Source: Hydractinia symbiolongicarpus
Taxonomy: Eukaryota > Cnidaria > Hydrozoa > Anthoathecata > Hydractiniidae
DNA length: 64,000 bases
Assembly: GCF_029227915.1 (NCBI RefSeq)
Contig: NC_079883.1
Span: forward strand, 16,494,001 to 16,558,000
Reading direction: 5' to 3'
The position numbers and the translations under genes were made by a program. Each line of letters starts with the position of its first letter. Position 1 is the stretch's first letter. Below the pieces are notes generated by a model. It was not told where the DNA came from. It worked only from the letters and a program-made list of their open reading frames with translations, and searched no databases. Shown one piece after another: positions 60,268-64,000 of this stretch.

Positions 60268-62095
60268 TTGGACTATGACGTCCCAAGTGGTTTTCCATTG
60301 CGCCATGGCGTTACAACACCGTCAACTACGCGTACAGGCCTCAAAAGGCTGTAATATGGCCTCTTGCAGCATAATAAAGGCCTTTTACGTATATCACGTG
60401 CTTGCACGTGCCTGTGCAGGTTACCGTTGGTCTAATTATTCCACTCTCAATGGACTACGACGTCCCAAGTGGTTTTCCATTGCGTCATGGCGTTATAACA
60501 CCGTCAACTACGGGTGCAGGCCTCCAAAGGCTGTAATATGGCCTCTTGCAGCCTAATAAAGGCCTTACACGTATATCACGTGCTTGCACGTGCCTGCGCA
60601 GGTTACCGCTGGTCTAATTACTCCACTCTCAATGGACTACGACGTCCCATGTTGTTTTCCATTGCGCCATGACTTTATAACACCGTCAACTACGTGTACA
60701 GGCCTCTAAAAGGCTGTACTATGGCATTTTGCAGCTTAATAAAGGTCGTGCACACAAATCGCGTTGTTCCACGTGCCTGGGCGAGTTACGATCGGTCTAA
60801 TCCTTCCACTCTCATTGGACTATGACGTCCCAATTGGTTTTCCATTGCGCGATGGCGTTATAACACCGTCAACTACGGGTGCAGGCCTCCAAAGGCTGTA
60901 ATATGGCCTCTTGCAGCCTAATAAAGGCCTAACACGTATATCACGTGGTCACACGTGCCTGCGCAAGTTACCATTGGTCTAATCCTTCCACTCTCAATGG
61001 ACTAGGACGTCCCAAGTTGCTTTCCATTGCGTCACAGCTCTATAACACCGTCAACTACGTGCACAGGCCTTTAAAGGCTGTAATATGGCCTCTTGCAGCA
61101 TAATAAAGGCCTTACACACAAATCGCGTTGTTCTACATGCCTGGGTGAGTTACGATCGGTCTAATCCCTCCACTCTCATTAGACTATGACTAGGACGTTC
61201 CAAGTTGCTTTCCATTGCGTCACAGCTTCATCACACCGTCAACTACGTGCACAGGCTATTAAAGGCTGTAATATGGCCTTTTGCGGCCTACTAAAGGTCG
61301 TACACACAAATCGTGTTGTTCCACGTGCCTGCGCGAGTTGCGATAGGTCTAATCCCTCCACTCTCATTGGACTATGACGTCCCAAGTGGTTTTCCATTGC
61401 GCCATGGCGTTATCACACCGTCAACTACAGGTACAGGCATGTAAAGTCTGTAATATGGCCTTTTGCAGCATAATAAGCGCTTTTCACGTATATCACGTGC
61501 TTGCACGTGCCTGCGCAGGTTACCGCTGGTCTAATCCTTCCACTCTCAATGGACTAGGACGTCCCAAGTTGCTTTCCATTGCGTCACAGCTTTATAACAC
61601 CGTCAACTACGTGTACAGGCCTTTAAAGGCTGTAATATGGCCTCTTGCAGCATAATAAAGGCCTTACACACAAATCGCGTTGTTCTACATGCCTGGGCGA
61701 GTTACGATCGGTCTAATCCCTCCACTCTCATTGGTCTATGACGTCCCAAGTCGTTTTCCATTACGCCATGGCGTTATCACACCGTCAACTACAGGTACAG
61801 GCCTGTAAAATCTGTAATATGGCCTCTTGCAGCATAATAAAGGCCTTTCACGTTTATCACGTGCTTGCACGTGCCTGCGCAGGTTACCGTTGGTCTAATT
61901 ATTCCACTCTCAATGAACTACGACGTCCCAAGAAATTTTCCATTGCGCCATATCTTTATAACAGCGTCAACTACGTCTACAGGCCTCTAAAAGGCTGTAC
62001 TATGGCATTTTGCAGCTTAATAAAGGTCTTACACACAAATGGCGTTGTTCCACGTGCCTGGGCGAGTTACGATCGGTCTAATCCTTCCACTCTCA
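60268..62095 (+). repeat. Decamer HOR, copy 2 (1828 bp)
   Basis: Same order as copy 1. It carries GGTCACACGTG near 60948 and GACGTTCC near 61196. Its last part (61619 onward) is the closest relative in the window of the block embedded at 31295 and 37120. After about 62100 the order changes: copy 1 goes on with CGCCATGGCGTTAC, copy 2 with CGCCATTGCGTTAT. Confidence 0.86.
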
Positions 62096-63549
62096 TTGGA
62101 CTATGACGTCCCAAGTGGTTTTCCATTGCGCCATTGCGTTATAACACCGTCAACTACGTGCACAGGCCTTTAAATGCTGTAATATGGCCTCTTGCAGCAT
62201 AATAAAGGCCTTACACACAAATCGCGTTGTTCTACATGCCTGCGCGAGTTGCGATAGGTGTAATCCCTCCACTCTCATTGGACTATGACGTCCCAAGTGG
62301 TTTTCCATTGCGCCATGGCGTTATCACACCGTCAACTACAGGTACAGGCCTGTAAAATCTGTGATATGGCCTCTTGCAGCATAATAAAAGCCTTTAACGT
62401 ATATCACGTGGTTGCACGTGCCTGCACTAGTTACGATCGGACTAATCCCTCCACTCTCAATGGACTACGACGTCCAAAGTTGTTTTCCATTGCGCCATGA
62501 CTTTATAACACCGTCAACTACAGGTACAGGCCTGTAAAGGCTGCAACATGGCCTCTTGCAGCCTAATAAAGGTTGTACACACAAATCGCGGTGTTCCACG
62601 TGCCTGGGGGAGTTACGATCAATCTAATCCCTCCACTCTCATTGGACTATGACGTCCCAAGTGGTTTTTCATTGCGCCATGGCGTTATAACACCGTCAAC
62701 TACGGGTACAGGCCTCAAAAGGCTGTAATATGGTCATTTGCAGCCTAACAAAGGCCTTTCACGTATATCACGTGCTTGCACGTGCCTGCGCAGGTTACCG
62801 TTGGTCTAATTATTCCACCCTCAATGGACTACGACGTCCCAATTTGCTTTCCATTGCGCCATGACTTTATAACACCGTCAACTACGTGTACAGGCGTCTA
62901 AAGGCTGTACTATGGCATTTTGCAGCCTAATAAAGGTCGTACACACAAACCAAGTTGTTCCACGTGCCTGCACTAGTTACGATCGGACTAATCCCTCCAC
63001 TCTCATTAGACTACGACGTCCAAAGTTGTTTTCCATTGCGCCATGACTTTATAACACCGTCAACTACGGGTACAGGCCTCAAAAGGCTGTGATATGGCCT
63101 CTTGCAGCCTAATAAAGGCCTTACACGTATATCACGTGGTCGCACGTGCCTGCGCAAGTTACCATTGGTCTAATCCTTCCACTTTCATTGGACTATGACG
63201 TCCCAATTGGTTTTCCATTGCGCGATGGCGTTATAACACCGTCAACTACGGGTGCAGGCCTCCAAAGGCTGTAATATGGCCTCTTGCAGCCTAATAAAGG
63301 CCTAACACGTATATCACGTGGTCGCACGTGCCTGCGCAAGTTACCATTGGTCTAATCCTTCTACTCTCAATGGACTAGGACGTCCCAAGTTGTTTTCCAT
63401 TGCGTCACGGCTTTATAACACCGTCAACTACGTGTACAAGCCTCTAAAAGGCTGTACTATGGCATTTTGCAGCTTAATAAAGGTCGTGCACACAAATCGC
63501 AGTGTTCCACGTGCCTGGGGGAGTTACGATCAATCTAATCCCTCCACTC
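62096..63549 (+). repeat. Intervening right-domain monomers
   Basis: H-like (62187), a C/D hybrid (about 62367), E-like with CCTGGGGGAG, B/C and D units, then two A-type units. The stretch at 63318-63563 nearly repeats 56213-56458 at a shift of 7105, including CTCTAAAAGGCTRTAC and CCTGGGGGAGTTACG. It extends the spacing between junction markers from 10 to 15 monomers. Confidence 0.7.
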
Positions 63550-64000
63550 TCATTGGACTATGACGTCCCAATTGGTTTTCCATTGCGCGATGGCGTTATA
63601 ACACCGTCAACTACGGGTGCAGGCCTCCAAAGGCTGTAATATGGCCTCTTGCAGCCTAATAAAGGCCTAACACGTATATCACGTGGTCACACGTGCCTGC
63701 GCAAGTTACCATTGGTCTAATCCTTCCACTCTCAATGGACTAGGACGTCCCAAGTTGCTTTCCATTGCGTCACAGCTCTATAACACCGTCAACTACGTGC
63801 ACAGGCCTTTAAAGGCTGTAATATGGCCTCTTGCAGCATAATAAAGGCCTTACACACAAATCGCGTTGTTCTACATGCCTGGGCGAGTTACGATCGGTCT
63901 AATCCCTCCACTCTCATTAGACTATGACTAGGACGTCCCAAGTTGCTTTCCATTGCGTCACAGCTTCATCACACCGTCAACTACGTGCACAGGCTATTAA
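63550..64000 (+). repeat. Decamer HOR, third copy, cut by the window end
   Basis: It matches about 60812-61262 at a shift of 2738, sharing CCCAATTGG, GGTCACACGTG and the 6-bp junction at 63929. It runs off the end, so the array continues to the right. Confidence 0.82.

Larger units (their letters stand above)
1..64000 (+). repeat. 182-bp satellite array, about 350 head-to-tail monomers
   Basis: The whole window is built from one monomer family whose period is 182 bp (181-183 in most units). Using the ATGG near the junction as a phase mark, successive units start at 363, 545, 727, 909, 1091 and so on to the end. All monomers read in the same direction and I found no inversion and no unique DNA. 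Nearly every unit carries TTATAACACCGTCAACTAC or a close variant. A hand count of the A monomer at 25869-26050 gives 86 G+C in 182 bases and 10 CpG. The size is close to a nucleosome repeat, as in many centromeric satellites, but centromere function is inference. I do not recognise the family, so no species is assigned. Confidence 0.98.
52552..64000 (+). repeat. Right satellite domain
   Basis: It is built from types J, H, G-like and A2-like monomers with TGCAGCTTAATAAAGG heads, CGTGGCGCACG variants one base short, and CTCTAAAAGGCTGTAC junctions one base long. Regular local HORs are a 1091-bp hexamer and a 1828-bp decamer. Several variants are shared with the left domain but not with most of the middle. 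Confidence 0.82.

Noticed and set aside
1-64000. CRISPR array
   Set aside because: The repeats are 182 bp, contiguous and mutually diverged, with no short identical repeats separated by unique spacers and no cas genes.
1-64000. tRNA-derived repeat with Pol III A and B boxes
   Set aside because: GTTACGATCGGTCTAATCC is faintly like a B box, but GGTTCGAATCC is not matched, and I found no A box at the right spacing or cloverleaf folding.
1-64000. Human-type CENP-B box
   Set aside because: I looked for TTCG followed at the right spacing by A and CGGG on both strands of the main monomer types and found no match.
1-64000. Assignment to a named species or catalogued satellite family
   Set aside because: I do not recognise the monomer. 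Matching on length alone would be unreliable, since many unrelated plant and animal satellites are 170-190 bp.

Overview
This 64-kb window is one uninterrupted, head-to-tail satellite DNA array from a eukaryotic genome. I see no gene, RNA gene, complete transposon or unique sequence in it. The repeat unit is about 182 bp, so there are roughly 350 monomers, all in the same orientation. Every short open frame is a by-product of the repeat. The species cannot be named from the sequence. A long, multi-level array of nucleosome-scale monomers fits a centromeric, pericentromeric or other heterochromatic block. In one monomer counted by hand (25869-26050) GC is 86/182 and CpG is not depleted (10 seen, about 10 expected), which would suit a lineage or locus with little germline CpG methylation, or a very young array.

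Monomer types. I gave letters to recurrent variants. The core set is A (25869-26050), B (26051-26232), C (26233-26414), D (26415-26596) and E (26597-26778). They recur in the cyclic order A-B-C-D-E, a 910-bp pentameric higher-order repeat (HOR), often with members skipped or with an extra type F between C and D. Types A2, G, H, I and D* mark the left side, K and L parts of the left and middle, and J and relatives the right.

Layout. (1) Left domain, 1-18410: long HORs punctuated by the diagnostic dimer I-D*, at 1, 2184, 5642, 7826, 10737, 14410 and 17320. It includes a 12-monomer unit, a 31-monomer (5642-bp) duplication and a 2.9-kb duplication. It also holds the only non-satellite sequence, a T-rich 37-bp insert at 11793-11829. 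(2) Middle domain, 18411-52189: permuted A-B-C-(F)-D-E HORs, a heptamer duplication (22418-24958) and a nearly perfect 32-monomer tandem duplication of 5825 bp (about 30984-36808 and 36809-42633). Inside each copy of that duplication sits an ~0.8-kb block of right-domain monomers. (3) Transition, 52190-52551: two clearly diverged monomers. (4) Right domain, 52552-64000: a 1091-bp hexamer duplicated, then a 1828-bp decamer HOR present twice with a further copy running off the end.

The array appears to have evolved by nested unequal exchange. Hybrid monomers mark crossover points, small deletions with microhomology are shared between distant copies, and left and right domains share marker variants that are rare in the middle. 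Structural features that may matter are a conserved nested inverted repeat at monomer junctions, CACGT motifs at 9-10 bp spacing confined to types A, B and C, and a near-invariant 19-bp box in almost every monomer.
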